A DNA stretch of 64,000 nucleotides from Oryzibacter oryziterrae (GCF_021864535.1 NZ_JAKJIC010000002.1:186001-250000), one strand, 5' to 3'. Positions 38,576 to 47,197 are shown, counted from the first letter of the stretch. Translations and numbers: made by a program. The notes: generated from the letters alone by a model not told the origin.

Positions 38576-39805
38576 TTATTTCAGTTTGCAAGCGGTCTCA
38601 GGTTCGTCGATGCCCATGGTGTCGAGTTCGGAGCGCTCGTGCAGGAAGCCTTCCTGCGGCGACACGGACACGATGGTGCGGCCGTCGGTCAGCAGGATCG
38701 GCTGGCGCAGTTGCTGGTTCCAGCTGCGCAAGGTGAGCTTCTGGCCCTTGTAGGCGGCCACTTCCATCTTGGGGCCCGTGACATAAGCGCGAATGGTCGC
38801 CGCATCGGCGCTCTTGGTCCGCGTCGCAGCCTCCCCGATCATGCGCACAGCCGTCCAGGCGTCGGCGTCGATGTCGCGCATCCAGCGATGGTTCATGTCA
38901 TAGAAGCGGTTCTGGGTCTGGAACCCGCCCCATTGCTCATGCGTCGGCGACCATTCGGTCGGCATCAGGCCAGCCGAACCGGCCACCGGCTTTGGGTCCC
39001 AGGTGCGATAGGGCACATAGGCGGCAAAGATCTCGTTGACGTCGGCCACCACCACCACGTCGTGGTCGGGCGCATTCTGGGTGAACACGGGCATCTGCCG
39101 CTGTACCTGGGCCTGCCCGGAATCGGTGCGGGCGGAGGTGTCGGTCTCCGAATAGGTCCGCTCCTCGACGATCTCCGCGCCGAAGCGCCCGGCGGCGCGC
39201 TTCAAGGCATCGGCCCAGATCCTGTCGGTCGGCAGCGCGCCGGTCAGCAGGAACCAGTGCGGCCAGCGCTTCCAGACCAGATATTGGGCGAGACCATCGG
39301 CCAGCATGGTGTAGCTCGGCACCACGTGGACCACGTCGGCCCGGCAGTTTTCCTCGCGCAGCGAGTCTTCCTTGGCGGCGATGTTGAAGATCAGCGTAGT
39401 GGCCGAGGGCTTGTCGTCGGCAAGCTTCAGGATGCCTTCGGCCGGCAGGTCGGCGATCACCAGCGTGACGCCGTCGGCAACCAGAGCGTCATAGGCCTGT
39501 ACGCCCTCATCCACGGAGTTAACCTTGCGCTCGACCAGTTCGAACTGCTGCCTGGTGAACTTGCCGGTGGTGTTGTTGTCTGCGATGGCCAGCCGCGCAC
39601 CGGCCAGCCCGCGATCGGCGGTCGGGCTTTCCGGAAAGGACAGGGTTTCGCGCGGCTTGCCCCACTGGATATAGCCGATGCGAATCTTTTGCTGTGGCGC
39701 AGTGTTATCTGCGGCAATGGCGTCAGATCCCCAAACCAATGAGGTTATCACCGCAAGTGCAGCGCCGGATATTTCCCTCAGGCCAACTTGTGTATTTTTC
39801 ATCAT
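38576..39805 (-). CDS. ABC transporter substrate-binding protein, PQQ-dependent alcohol dehydrogenase system
   Basis: 409 aa with a signal peptide (cleavage near AIA-AD). The mature protein resembles branched-chain amino acid-type binding proteins (GYIQWGKPRETLSF, AIADNNTTGKF, VLVIADL-like and DVVVVADVNEIFAAYVPYRTW). The WDPKPVAG...GLMPTEWSPTHEQWGGFQTQNRF region is typical of the PQQ-associated subfamily. The ligand is unknown. It is the first gene of the minus-strand unit, divergent from the ATPase/permease unit across a 364-bp regulatory region. Confidence 0.88.
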   Translation of the reverse strand: MMKNTQVGLREISGAALAVITSLVWGSDAIAADNTAPQQKIRIGYIQWGKPRETLSFPESPTADRGLAGARLAIADNNTTGKFTRQQFELVERKVNSVDEGVQAYDALVADGVTLVIADLPAEGILKLADDKPSATTLIFNIAAKEDSLREENCRADVVHVVPSYTMLADGLAQYLVWKRWPHWFLLTGALPTDRIWADALKRAAGRFGAEIVEERTYSETDTSARTDSGQAQVQRQMPVFTQNAPDHDVVVVADVNEIFAAYVPYRTWDPKPVAGSAGLMPTEWSPTHEQWGGFQTQNRFYDMNHRWMRDIDADAWTAVRMIGEAATRTKSADAATIRAYVTGPKMEVAAYKGQKLTLRSWNQQLRQPILLTDGRTIVSVSPQEGFLHERSELDTMGIDEPETACKLK

Positions 39806-40169
39806 TCCAAGTCTTCCTCCCGATGATGCCCGACCCGTATTTTGTCAAACCTTCGGTTGGCTGTCGAACATTACAGATTTTTAATTTTTTGTATTTTGGG
39901 ATTTTTTCCTTGGATCTTGAAATGTTAATGTTTGAACCATGGGAAGAGTCTTGCCAACCCAACGAAAATTCAAGTCTGCACTTGGAAATCCAGGGTGGGC
40001 GAGTTGACGCAGGGGCGCGAAGCGGCGACAAAAAAGACCGGGAATCGGCGAAAGTCGCGGTTTGGCCTCCCCCAGCCTGCTGCTTGACCCAAAGGGGGCG
40101 CGCACTATTCTGCAACATGAGGGGACGGTGCCGTTGAGGGACGAGCGCCGGGTCTTTAGGGAGGACCAC
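39806..40169. promoter_or_regulatory. divergent regulatory region of the PQQ-associated cluster
   Basis: 364 bases separating the two divergent units. The left part (39870-39935) is strikingly T/A-rich, including TTTTTAATTTTTTG and GGGATTTTTTCC, and probably contains the promoter of the binding-protein unit. The right part holds a sigma-70-like promoter at 40084-40111. No regulator gene is adjacent. Confidence 0.5.
40084..40111 (+). promoter_or_regulatory. candidate promoter of the 73-aa protein/ATPase/permease unit
   Basis: TTGACC (-35), 16-nt spacer, TATTCT (-10), ending 58 nt before the first start codon of the plus-strand unit. Confidence 0.55.
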
Positions 40170-40391
40170 ATGAATCTGTTCAACATCGTCATGGGCATCT
40201 GCCTTCTGAGCGATCCGAATTCCTGCCGGGAGCACCGGATCCAGTTCGAAAGCTATGAATCGCTGAACGAATGTATTCTCGATGCACAGTTTTATATTGC
40301 GCAATGGCAAGCCGCCAATCCGGGTTGGAAGCTAGGTCCGTGGCATTGCGAATATGGCGAGCAGCCGGACAACGGCAAGAACAACGGCTGA
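40170..40391 (+). CDS. small protein leading the ABC ATPase/permease unit
   Basis: 73 aa, MNLFNIVMGICLLSDPNSCREHR..., with an excellent GGGAGG ribosome site 6 nt before the ATG. The first ~13 residues are hydrophobic; three Cys and several Trp/Tyr follow (QWQAANPGWKLGPWHCEYG). I do not recognise the family, but short Cys-containing proteins in this place are plausible parts of PQQ-associated clusters. Its stop is 61 nt before the ATPase start on the same strand, so an operon is likely. Confidence 0.7.
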   Translation: MNLFNIVMGICLLSDPNSCREHRIQFESYESLNECILDAQFYIAQWQAANPGWKLGPWHCEYGEQPDNGKNNG

Positions 40392-40452
40392 AGGTGCCAT
40401 CCCGCGCTGGCCAGGGTGCTGGCGGAGAGAGCGGTTCCTGTGGAGGTTTAGA

Positions 40453-41214
40453 GTGGTCGACGACAAGCCCAAGGAAGCGGCGCTCGAAGTTCGGGGACTG
40501 ACATTCTCCTATTCCGGCAAGAACGCGCTGGAAGATGTGAGCTTCATGGCCCGGCAAGGGCGGTTCACCGCCTTGCTCGGCCCCAACGGTGCCGGCAAGA
40601 CCACCCTGTTTTCGCTGATCACCCGCCTGTTCGACACTCGCGTCGGCTCGGTGCACATCTGCGGCCTGGACGTTGCCAAGGCGGGCGCCGGTGCCTTGGC
40701 CCCGCTCGGGGTGGTGTTCCAGCAGACCACGCTGGATCTCGATCTGAGCGTCAGGCAGAACCTGCGCTATTTCGGCTATCTGCGCGGCATGTCCCGTCGC
40801 GACTGCGACCGTCGCATCGAGGAGGAGCTTAGTCGGCTTTCGATGTATGAGCGGGTGGACGAGAAGGTGCGCGCGCTCAATGGCGGCCATCGCCGCCGCG
40901 TCGAGATCGCCCGCTCGCTGCTGCACGATCCCAAGGTCGTGGTGCTCGACGAGGCGACTGTCGGTCTCGACGTCCCGACGCGCAAGGTGATCGTCGATCA
41001 CGTGCATGAGCTGACCCGCACGCGCGGCCTGGCCGTGCTCTGGACCACCCACCTGATCGACGAGGTCTGGCCCGACGACGATCTGGTGGTGCTGCACCGC
41101 GGCCGCGTGGTCGCCAACGGCATTGCCGACGAGGTCTGCGCGTCCGTCGGCGAAGCGACGCTCGACGCCGCTTTCGCCAAGCTGATCGGCTCCAAGCGGG
41201 GGGACGCAGAATGA
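40453..41214 (+). CDS. ABC transporter ATP-binding protein, PQQ-dependent alcohol dehydrogenase system
   Basis: 253 aa starting at a GTG with GGAGG 6 nt upstream; the frame is open further 5' but without a better start. Walker A is LLGPNGAGKTTLF, the Q-loop VVFQQTTLD, Walker B VVVLDEATVGLD, and the H-loop TTHLIDEV. The signature LNGGHRRRVEIARSL deviates from LSGGQ in the way typical of this PQQ-associated subfamily. It overlaps the permease gene by four bases (ATGA). The pair looks like an exporter-type (DrrA/DrrB) system, yet the cluster also has a binding protein. Confidence 0.9.
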   Translation: MVDDKPKEAALEVRGLTFSYSGKNALEDVSFMARQGRFTALLGPNGAGKTTLFSLITRLFDTRVGSVHICGLDVAKAGAGALAPLGVVFQQTTLDLDLSVRQNLRYFGYLRGMSRRDCDRRIEEELSRLSMYERVDEKVRALNGGHRRRVEIARSLLHDPKVVVLDEATVGLDVPTRKVIVDHVHELTRTRGLAVLWTTHLIDEVWPDDDLVVLHRGRVVANGIADEVCASVGEATLDAAFAKLIGSKRGDAE

Positions 41215-42017
41215 AGGCCCAAGTCTATTATCGCGCCTTCATGGGCATCGTCTCGCGGGAGGTGCTGCGCTTCTTCCACCAGCGCGAACGCTTCTTCTCG
41301 GCACTGGTGCGCCCGCTGGTCTGGCTGATCATCTTTGCTGCCGGCTTTCGGGCCGTGCTCGGCCTTTCCATGCAGCCGCCCTACCAGACCTATGTGGAAT
41401 ACAACGTCTACATCGTGCCCGGCCTGATCGCCATGATCCAACTGTTCAACGGCATGCAGTCGTCGCTGTCCATGGTCTATGACCGTGAGATGGGCTCGAT
41501 GCGCGTGCTGCTGACCACGCCCCTGCCGCGCTGGTTCATCCTGGCGGCAAAGCTGTTCGCCGGCGCGCTGGTGTCGGTGATCCAATCCTATGCCTTCCTG
41601 GCGGTGGCAGCCCTGTTCGGGACCAAGGCGCCCATGTGGGGCTATGTGACGGTTCTGCCGGTGCTGGTTCTGTCCGGACTGATGCTGGGATCGCTCGGCA
41701 TGTTCCTGTCGTCGACCATCCGCCAGCTCGAGAATTTCGCCGGCGTGATGAACTTCATCATCTTCCCGACCTTCTTCCTGTCCTCGGCGCTCTATCCGCT
41801 TTGGAAGATGCGCGAGAGCAGCTTCTGGGTCTGGCAGCTGTGCCAGCTCAACCCCTTCACCTATGCGGTGGAGGCCCTGCGCTTTGCCTTCTACATGAAG
41901 GCCGAACCGCGGTCGCTGATCGTAGTGGGGGTGACGCTGGTGCTGTTCCTGGCGCTGGCGGTCTGGGGCTATAACCCCAGCCGCGGCTTCACGGTGCGCA
42001 AGAAGGGCGGCGACTGA
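41211..42017 (+). CDS. ABC-2 type transporter permease, PQQ-dependent alcohol dehydrogenase system
   Basis: 268 aa with six hydrophobic segments and the ABC-2 membrane pattern: an N-terminal cytoplasmic stretch (SREVLRFFHQRERFFSALVRPLVWL), VPGLIAMIQLFNGMQSSLSMVYDREMGSMRVLLTTPLPRW, and ending SRGFTVRKKGGD. It partners the ATPase encoded 4 nt before. Homologues are named from PQQ-dependent phenylethanol/alcohol oxidation loci; the transported substrate is unknown. Confidence 0.92.
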   Translation: MKAQVYYRAFMGIVSREVLRFFHQRERFFSALVRPLVWLIIFAAGFRAVLGLSMQPPYQTYVEYNVYIVPGLIAMIQLFNGMQSSLSMVYDREMGSMRVLLTTPLPRWFILAAKLFAGALVSVIQSYAFLAVAALFGTKAPMWGYVTVLPVLVLSGLMLGSLGMFLSSTIRQLENFAGVMNFIIFPTFFLSSALYPLWKMRESSFWVWQLCQLNPFTYAVEALRFAFYMKAEPRSLIVVGVTLVLFLALAVWGYNPSRGFTVRKKGGD

Positions 42018-42036
42018 CGTCCGCCCCCGTGACCGG

Positions 42037-43659
42037 TCACTGCCCCGCCGGCCGAATGGCGGCGTCGTCCGGTGAACCGGCGACCACGGCATTCGAGGGC
42101 TGGCTGACAAAGCAGCCCCGATCCGCCTGCAGCAGGCCGGCCCCGTAGACCCGGTCGACGCCGGGCGTGCCGAGGTCGCGCGCGGACGTGGCGAGCGCCT
42201 TGGAGACTTCGCGCGGCGACAGTCCCGGGCGCTCGGCCCTGAGCAGCGCCACCGAGGCAGTGACGAAGGGCGCGGCAAAGGACGTGCCCGAGCGCGCCTG
42301 TTCGCCCTTGCCCGCCGAGGCGACCCAGACATTCACGCCGGGCGCGGCCACGTCCACATAGCTGCCCTGGTTGGCCTGCCGGTAGACCTTCATCTTGCGA
42401 TCGATTGCGGTCACCGCCACCACCGGTGCATAGGCGGCGGGATAGGCCGGCGCAGCCGAGGGCCCGCCGTTTCCGGCGGCCGCCACCACCACGACACCCG
42501 CGTTCACAGCCGCATCGACGGCGGCCTCGAGCACCGCATTGGGCGGCCCGGACAGGCTGAGGTTGATCACGCCCACATGCCGACTGACCAGATAGTCGAT
42601 CGCCTGGACAAGCCCGACCGTGTCGGTGCGATCCTTGTTGCTGTCGTCGCGGAAGAACGTGTTGACGGCAACGATATGCGCATTCGGCAACAGGGCGGTG
42701 CCGCCCCCGCGCCGCCCGACCAGCAGCGAGGCGACCGCCGTGCCATGGCCGGCATCGGACGGATCGGCCTTGGCCTTGCTGTTCTCGAATGTCTCGATCG
42801 AGGCGCCGGCGAGATCGGGATGATGGGTGTCGACGGTGGTATCGATCATGCCGATCAGCGGCAGATGCCCGCACTGCGGCGTCAGCACAGGCGACCAGCC
42901 GACGAGGTTGCTGCCGAGAAAGCGGTCGGAGCCTTTGTCCTGGCCCGCATCGGCATAATAGAAGTCATTGGCGGCGACCACGGCGCTGCGGCTGAGGGTG
43001 GCCACCTCGCTGGCCGCTTCGCGCACGCTGACGCCCTTGGGCGCGCTCAGTGCCACGGTGGCCTTGCGCAAGGCGGTTCCGGTCGATGTCCGGACGGTAT
43101 AGCCCTTGGCAGCAAGGCGCGCGAGATCGTTGCGGCTGAGGCCGCTGGCGAGCAACTCCCCCTTCACATAGTCATGGCTGTCTTCCACGTGATCGCTGCG
43201 TTCGGCCACATCCTTGGGGACCTTGCCCGAATGGCTTTCGGTCGAGCCGGACGTCGTGGATGCGCTGCTGTCATCCGTGCCACCGTCATCGGAGCCATGG
43301 TCGTCGGACCCGTGGTCGTCCGATCCGCCATCATCGGACCCGCCGCCATCGTCGGATCCGCCATCGTCCGAGCTGCCGCCGTCGGACCCGCCACTGTCGG
43401 ACCCGCCGCTGTCGGAGCTGCCGCCATCCGAACCACCGTCATCCGACCCACCATCATCGGAGCTGTTGTCGTCCGAACTGTCGTCCTCGCCGTCGTCCTT
43501 GCGCGAGGTGTCAGTCTCGGATGCGACGGCACGGCTTGCGGCGATCAGCGAAAAGGCGTGCATCTCGTCGTCGACGCGCATCTCCAGGCGAAGCGGCATG
43601 ACGATGCTCACGCTGGCCAGCAACAGACCGAGACGCCATTTTTCCTTGCTGCTCTTCAT
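42037..43659 (-). CDS. secreted S8 (subtilisin) family serine peptidase with Asp/Ser/Gly-rich linker
   Basis: 540 aa from the ATG at 43659. An N-terminal hydrophobic segment is followed, at about residues 53-135, by a low-complexity run of DDGGSD-type repeats (about 80 residues) that suggests an extracellular, perhaps Ca2+-binding, spacer. The catalytic triad is intact: Asp in GMIDTTVDTHHPDL, His in GHGTAVASL, Ser in GTSFAAPFVTASVALL; the oxyanion Asn is in AAAGNGG. The DNA of the linker is itself repetitive. It is divergent from the ECF sigma gene, an arrangement seen with envelope-stress modules. Confidence 0.9.
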   Translation of the reverse strand: MKSSKEKWRLGLLLASVSIVMPLRLEMRVDDEMHAFSLIAASRAVASETDTSRKDDGEDDSSDDNSSDDGGSDDGGSDGGSSDSGGSDSGGSDGGSSDDGGSDDGGGSDDGGSDDHGSDDHGSDDGGTDDSSASTTSGSTESHSGKVPKDVAERSDHVEDSHDYVKGELLASGLSRNDLARLAAKGYTVRTSTGTALRKATVALSAPKGVSVREAASEVATLSRSAVVAANDFYYADAGQDKGSDRFLGSNLVGWSPVLTPQCGHLPLIGMIDTTVDTHHPDLAGASIETFENSKAKADPSDAGHGTAVASLLVGRRGGGTALLPNAHIVAVNTFFRDDSNKDRTDTVGLVQAIDYLVSRHVGVINLSLSGPPNAVLEAAVDAAVNAGVVVVAAAGNGGPSAAPAYPAAYAPVVAVTAIDRKMKVYRQANQGSYVDVAAPGVNVWVASAGKGEQARSGTSFAAPFVTASVALLRAERPGLSPREVSKALATSARDLGTPGVDRVYGAGLLQADRGCFVSQPSNAVVAGSPDDAAIRPAGQ

Positions 43660-43827
43660 CTTCCTGCCGCCCCCAACCCGTTCGCTTGCTGCAGGATTGC
43701 CCTGCAATCACAGTCCGAATGCTGTCGAAACAGATCTTTTCCGGACAATCCCTGAAACATGAAACGATCGGGAAACACTTATAATCCATTGATCGGGAAA
43801 ATATCCGCAGCCGACTGCCGCAGCACG

Positions 43828-43852
43828 GGAATAAACATCGTCAACGCCCGTT
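43828..43852 (+). promoter_or_regulatory. candidate ECF-type promoter upstream of the sigma gene
   Basis: GGAAT-N16-CGTT, close to the GGAAC-N16/17-CGTT ECF consensus (EcfG and related), about 30 nt before the sigma-factor ATG. Autoregulation of ECF genes makes this placement sensible. Confidence 0.5.
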
Positions 43853-43882
43853 AACGAAGCAGATCACAATCAAGGAGCCGCG

Positions 43883-44377
43883 ATGGCTCATCCCGTGGAA
43901 ACCGAGCTTATCCAGTTGCTGCCGCGCCTGCGCCGCTACGCGCTGTCGCTGTGCAAGTCGGCCGTCCAGGCCGATGATCTCGTGCAGTCGGCCTGTCTGA
44001 AAGCCCTTGCGGGCGCCGACGGCTGGATGCAGGGAACGCGCTTCGATGCCTGGGTGTTCCGGATTCTGCGCAATTGCTGGATCGACGAACTGCGCCGGTC
44101 GCGTCAGCATGCTTCGCTGGATGACGACGAGACCGCGCTCAACCTGGTGGGTGAACGAGGAGAAGAGGCGGCCATGGAGCGTCTGTCCTTCGACGAAGTG
44201 CGGCGGGCGATCGACAGCCTGCCGGTGGACCAGAGGGAAGTGCTCCTCCTGGTCTGCGTCGAGGACATGGCCTACCGCGAGGCTGCCGAAGTGCTCGGCA
44301 TACCCTTGGGAACCGTAATGAGCAGGCTGGCCCGGGCGCGACAGCGCCTGTCGGACCTGACGGCGCGCACGGGCTGA
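43883..44377 (+). CDS. ECF-family RNA polymerase sigma factor
   Basis: 164 aa. Region 2 is LLPRLRRYALSLCKSAVQADDLVQSACLKAL...FDAWVFRILRNCWIDELRRSRQ and region 4 is SLPVDQREVLLLVCVEDMAYREAAEVLGIPLGTVMSRLARARQRL. Size and lack of region 3 identify an ECF sigma. Ribosome site AAGGAG precedes the ATG. The anti-sigma gene follows after 39 nt, and a subtilase gene is divergent. Confidence 0.95.
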   Translation: MAHPVETELIQLLPRLRRYALSLCKSAVQADDLVQSACLKALAGADGWMQGTRFDAWVFRILRNCWIDELRRSRQHASLDDDETALNLVGERGEEAAMERLSFDEVRRAIDSLPVDQREVLLLVCVEDMAYREAAEVLGIPLGTVMSRLARARQRLSDLTARTG

Positions 44378-44416
44378 CCTCCGCCTGTCCGCCACGAGAA
44401 ATGAAGGGTGCGTATC

Positions 44417-45193
44417 ATGACGCTCGTTGATTTCACTGACGAAATCCTGATGGCCTACGCCGACGGCGAGTTGGACGAACCAGCCGCCCGCCGGGTCGAG
44501 ATGGCCATGGGCGCCGATCCCGCCATCAGCGCCCGGGTGGTCGCCTTCCTGCGCAGCCGCCGCCTCGCCAAGGCGGCCTATGCCGCGCCCGCGGATGTCG
44601 AGGTGCCCGAAGCGCTGCGCAAGGCGATCGAGGCGGACATGGCGGCCTTCCGCGAACGCTCCGGTCCGGTTCTGCCGGCGGCCGACAACGTGGTCGCCTT
44701 CCCGCGCAAGACCGAGGGCGGCAGGCCGTTCCTGCGCTCGATGATGGCCGCCGCCGCTGCCGTTGTGGCGGCCGTCGGCATCGTCTACGGCACCTTCGGC
44801 TGGCAATCGAAAAGCGCGATGGAGATGAACCTCGCCGAACTCGACCACCCGGAAGTGGTTGAAAAGCTGGCGACTTTGGCCTCCGGCGACACCGCCCACC
44901 TCGGCAACACCGCCATGACCGCGGTGGAGAGCTTTGCCGGCCAGGGCGGCGAACTCTGCCGCAGCTTCGACCTGACCGATCCCGACAGCCGCACCCAGGC
45001 GGTGGCCTGCCGGGCGGGGACAAGCTGGCAGGTGCGCTTTGCCATGGTCGGCCCGGCGCCCAAGGCGACCGAGGGCTATGACACCGCCTCCGGCGACGAG
45101 GCGCTGAGCAACTACCTGAGCTCCATCGACGCCGGTCCGGCCATGGACAAGGCGGCAGAAGCAGAAGCGCTGGCCGCGCTCGGCAAGCCGTAA
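44417..45193 (+). CDS. membrane-anchored anti-sigma factor
   Basis: 258 aa. The N-terminal ~50 residues (DEILMAYADGELDEPAARRVEMAMGADP) form an anti-sigma domain without a zinc HxxxCxxC motif. One membrane helix (MMAAAAAVVAAVGIVYGTFGW, about residues 107-127) leads to a periplasmic domain with two Cys (GELCRSFDL and AVACRAG) able to form a disulfide. It should hold the adjacent ECF sigma inactive until an envelope signal releases it. The ATG at 44417 is preferred over an upstream GTG. Confidence 0.88.
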   Translation: MTLVDFTDEILMAYADGELDEPAARRVEMAMGADPAISARVVAFLRSRRLAKAAYAAPADVEVPEALRKAIEADMAAFRERSGPVLPAADNVVAFPRKTEGGRPFLRSMMAAAAAVVAAVGIVYGTFGWQSKSAMEMNLAELDHPEVVEKLATLASGDTAHLGNTAMTAVESFAGQGGELCRSFDLTDPDSRTQAVACRAGTSWQVRFAMVGPAPKATEGYDTASGDEALSNYLSSIDAGPAMDKAAEAEALAALGKP

Positions 45194-45205
45194 CCCCTTG
45201 AAACA

Positions 45206-45239
45206 GAAGCGGGACTGCGATCCGTCCCCGTCCCGCTTC
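45206..45239 (+). terminator. stem-loop after the anti-sigma gene
   Basis: Perfect 10-bp arms GAAGCGGGAC / GTCCCGCTTC with a 14-nt loop, 12 nt past the stop. No U tract. Confidence 0.5.
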
Positions 45240-45294
45240 CCAAGACCGGTTGCCCGCTATAGGCTGCTCCCCGACAAACCGAACCGGGGGCCGC

Positions 45295-46254
45295 ATGACC
45301 GAACTCCTCACCAAAAGCGTCAGTACCCACGACAGCGCCGAGGACAGCCGCAACGAACAGATCAAGATCTACGTCAACGGCACATACTATAGCCGCGACG
45401 AAGCCAAGATCTCGGTCTATGATTCCGGCTTCATGATGGGCGACGGTGTCTGGGAAGGACTTCGCCTCTACAATGGCCATGTCGCCTTCATCGACGATCA
45501 CATGGCGAGATTGTTCGAGGCGGCCAAGGCCATCGACCTGGACATTGGCCTCTCCCCGGCGGAGATGAAGCGCATCCTCCATGAAACCCTTGCCATCAAC
45601 GCGATGACCGACGGCGCGCATATCCGCCTGATGGTCACCCGCGGCAAGAAGAAAAATCCCTTCCAGGATCCGCGCCTGTCGGTCTATGGTCCAACCATAG
45701 TCATCATCCCAGAATACAAGGTTGCCTCCGAGGCCACCATAGAAAAAGGCCTTCGCCTTTTCACGGTTCATGTGCATCGGCAGACGCCGGACAGCCAGGA
45801 CCCCAAGCTCAATTCTCACTCGAAACTCAATTGCATCCTGGCGCTGATCCAGGCGCTCAAGGCTGGCGGCGACGAAGCCTTGATGCTGGACCCGCATGGC
45901 TTCGTCAATACCTGCAATTCCACCAATTTCTTCATCGTGCGCAAGGGCGCTGTGTGGACCTCCACCGGCGACTATGCCATGAACGGCATCACCCGCGCCA
46001 AGGTGATAGAGGCTTGTAAAACCTCGGGAATCCCCGTCTTCGAACGCAATTATTCGCTTCTCGACACCTATGGCGCCGACGAGGCCTTCGTCACCGGCAC
46101 CTTCGGCGCGCAGACCCCGGTGGTGGAGATCGACGGCCGCACCATCGGCGATGGCCGCCCCGGCCCCATGGTCCGCCGCATCCGCGCGCTCTACAAGGCC
46201 CTGGTGGCCGAGGACGCAAGACGCCAGGCGGACATGTCGCACGGCGCCCGGTGA
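45295..46254 (+). CDS. class IV aminotransferase (branched-chain/D-amino-acid type)
   Basis: 319 aa PLP enzyme. Landmarks are DSGFMMGDGVWEGLRLYNG, the PLP-binding Lys in NSHSKLNCILA (about residue 177), ALMLDPHGFVNTCNSTNFF (phosphate/cofactor loop) and GTFGAQTPVVEIDGRTIGDG. Fold type IV covers branched-chain aminotransferase, D-alanine aminotransferase and aminodeoxychorismate lyase; the substrate cannot be fixed from sequence alone. A 20-residue N-terminal extension precedes the domain. It is followed 44 nt later by a Nudix hydrolase gene. Confidence 0.88.
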   Translation: MTELLTKSVSTHDSAEDSRNEQIKIYVNGTYYSRDEAKISVYDSGFMMGDGVWEGLRLYNGHVAFIDDHMARLFEAAKAIDLDIGLSPAEMKRILHETLAINAMTDGAHIRLMVTRGKKKNPFQDPRLSVYGPTIVIIPEYKVASEATIEKGLRLFTVHVHRQTPDSQDPKLNSHSKLNCILALIQALKAGGDEALMLDPHGFVNTCNSTNFFIVRKGAVWTSTGDYAMNGITRAKVIEACKTSGIPVFERNYSLLDTYGADEAFVTGTFGAQTPVVEIDGRTIGDGRPGPMVRRIRALYKALVAEDARRQADMSHGAR

Positions 46255-46298
46255 GACAGGAGCCAACGTCGCCCTTAAGGAACACAACGCCATAGAAC

Positions 46299-46967
46299 AT
46301 GTCGCGCGACCATGTCGGGCCGCGCATCACCCAAAAATCCCCGCCGCCGGAGCTCAAGACCGTGACCCAGGACCTGCCCCCGAGCCATCTGCCGCCCATG
46401 ACGCTGCGCGACCGCAAGGTGGTCTACGACGGCTGGCTGACGCTGGAGGTCGCCCGCTTCGACACCACCATCCACGGCACCCCCGCCGTGGTGGTGCGCG
46501 AGGTGCATGACCACGGCCACGGCGCTGGCGTGCTGGCCTATGACCCGGTCCGCCGCACCGCCGTCCTCGTCCGCCAGCGCCGTGCCGCCGTGCTGCTCGA
46601 CGGCGGCGACGGCCTGACGCTGGAAGTCATCGCCGGCCTCGTCGACCCCGGGGAAACCGGCGAGACCACCGTCCGCCGCGAAGCCTGGGAGGAAGCCGGC
46701 GTCACGCTCGGGCAAGTGGACTTCCTCGGCAAACCCTATTCCTCCCCCGGCTCGGTCACCGAACGCGTCTGGCTCTACCTCGCCGAGATCGACCCCACCG
46801 CCCCCCGCGGCAAGGGCGGCGGCATGGCCGAGGAACACGAGGAACTGGAAGTGCTGGAAATCCCGCTTAGCCAACTGGCGGAGCTGTCCGACGCGATGAT
46901 GCTGTCGGACCTGAAGACGCTGGTACTGGTGGAGGCGCTGAGGCGGAGGCGGCCGGAGCTGTTTTGA
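46299..46967 (+). CDS. Nudix hydrolase (ADP-ribose pyrophosphatase-like)
   Basis: 222 aa. The Nudix box GLVDPGETGETTVRREAWEEAGV matches GX5EX7REUXEEXGU exactly. The surrounding sequence (RKVVYDGWLTLEV, GAGVLAYDPVRRTAVLVRQ, SSPGSVTERVWLYLAE) follows the ADP-ribose/GDP-mannose pyrophosphatase subgroup. It probably cleaves nucleoside-diphosphate sugars. The first ~35 residues may be extra: an internal Met in LPPMTLRDRKVVYDG could be the true start. It is the last GC-rich gene before the AT-richer accessory segment. Confidence 0.9.
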   Translation: MSRDHVGPRITQKSPPPELKTVTQDLPPSHLPPMTLRDRKVVYDGWLTLEVARFDTTIHGTPAVVVREVHDHGHGAGVLAYDPVRRTAVLVRQRRAAVLLDGGDGLTLEVIAGLVDPGETGETTVRREAWEEAGVTLGQVDFLGKPYSSPGSVTERVWLYLAEIDPTAPRGKGGGMAEEHEELEVLEIPLSQLAELSDAMMLSDLKTLVLVEALRRRRPELF

Positions 46968-47041
46968 GGGGAGGGGGCGGAAGTGGAGAGCAGCATAGGG
47001 TGCGAGAGGCTGAGAAATAAACTAAAGATAGTGGTTATTGT

Positions 47042-47069
47042 TTGCTCGCGAGGAGTTGGCGAGTATATT
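47042..47069 (+). promoter_or_regulatory. candidate promoter of the PIN-membrane gene
   Basis: TTGCTC, 16-nt spacer, TATATT. It lies about 130 nt before the chosen start in an AT-rich stretch unlike the neighbouring DNA. Confidence 0.35.
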
Positions 47070-47197
47070 AACCAATGGGCGTAGGCGACTGCTTCGACGT
47101 TTCGCATTTGTGCAATCGACGTGGAGTGAATCGCTGAGCTTGATTGAAGGTCTTGGCACGAGACCGAGAACCTTTGAATATATGGGCGAAAATTTCC

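Noticed and set aside
42029-42040. Perfect palindrome GTGACCGGTCAC between two convergent genes
   Set aside because: It overlaps the stop of the subtilase gene and has no loop; a 12-base self-complementary site is expected by chance in this much GC-rich DNA.
43255-43505. Possible CRISPR-like array
   Set aside because: The repeats are a few bases long, in frame, and encode an Asp/Ser/Gly linker; there are no unique spacers of even length and no cas genes.
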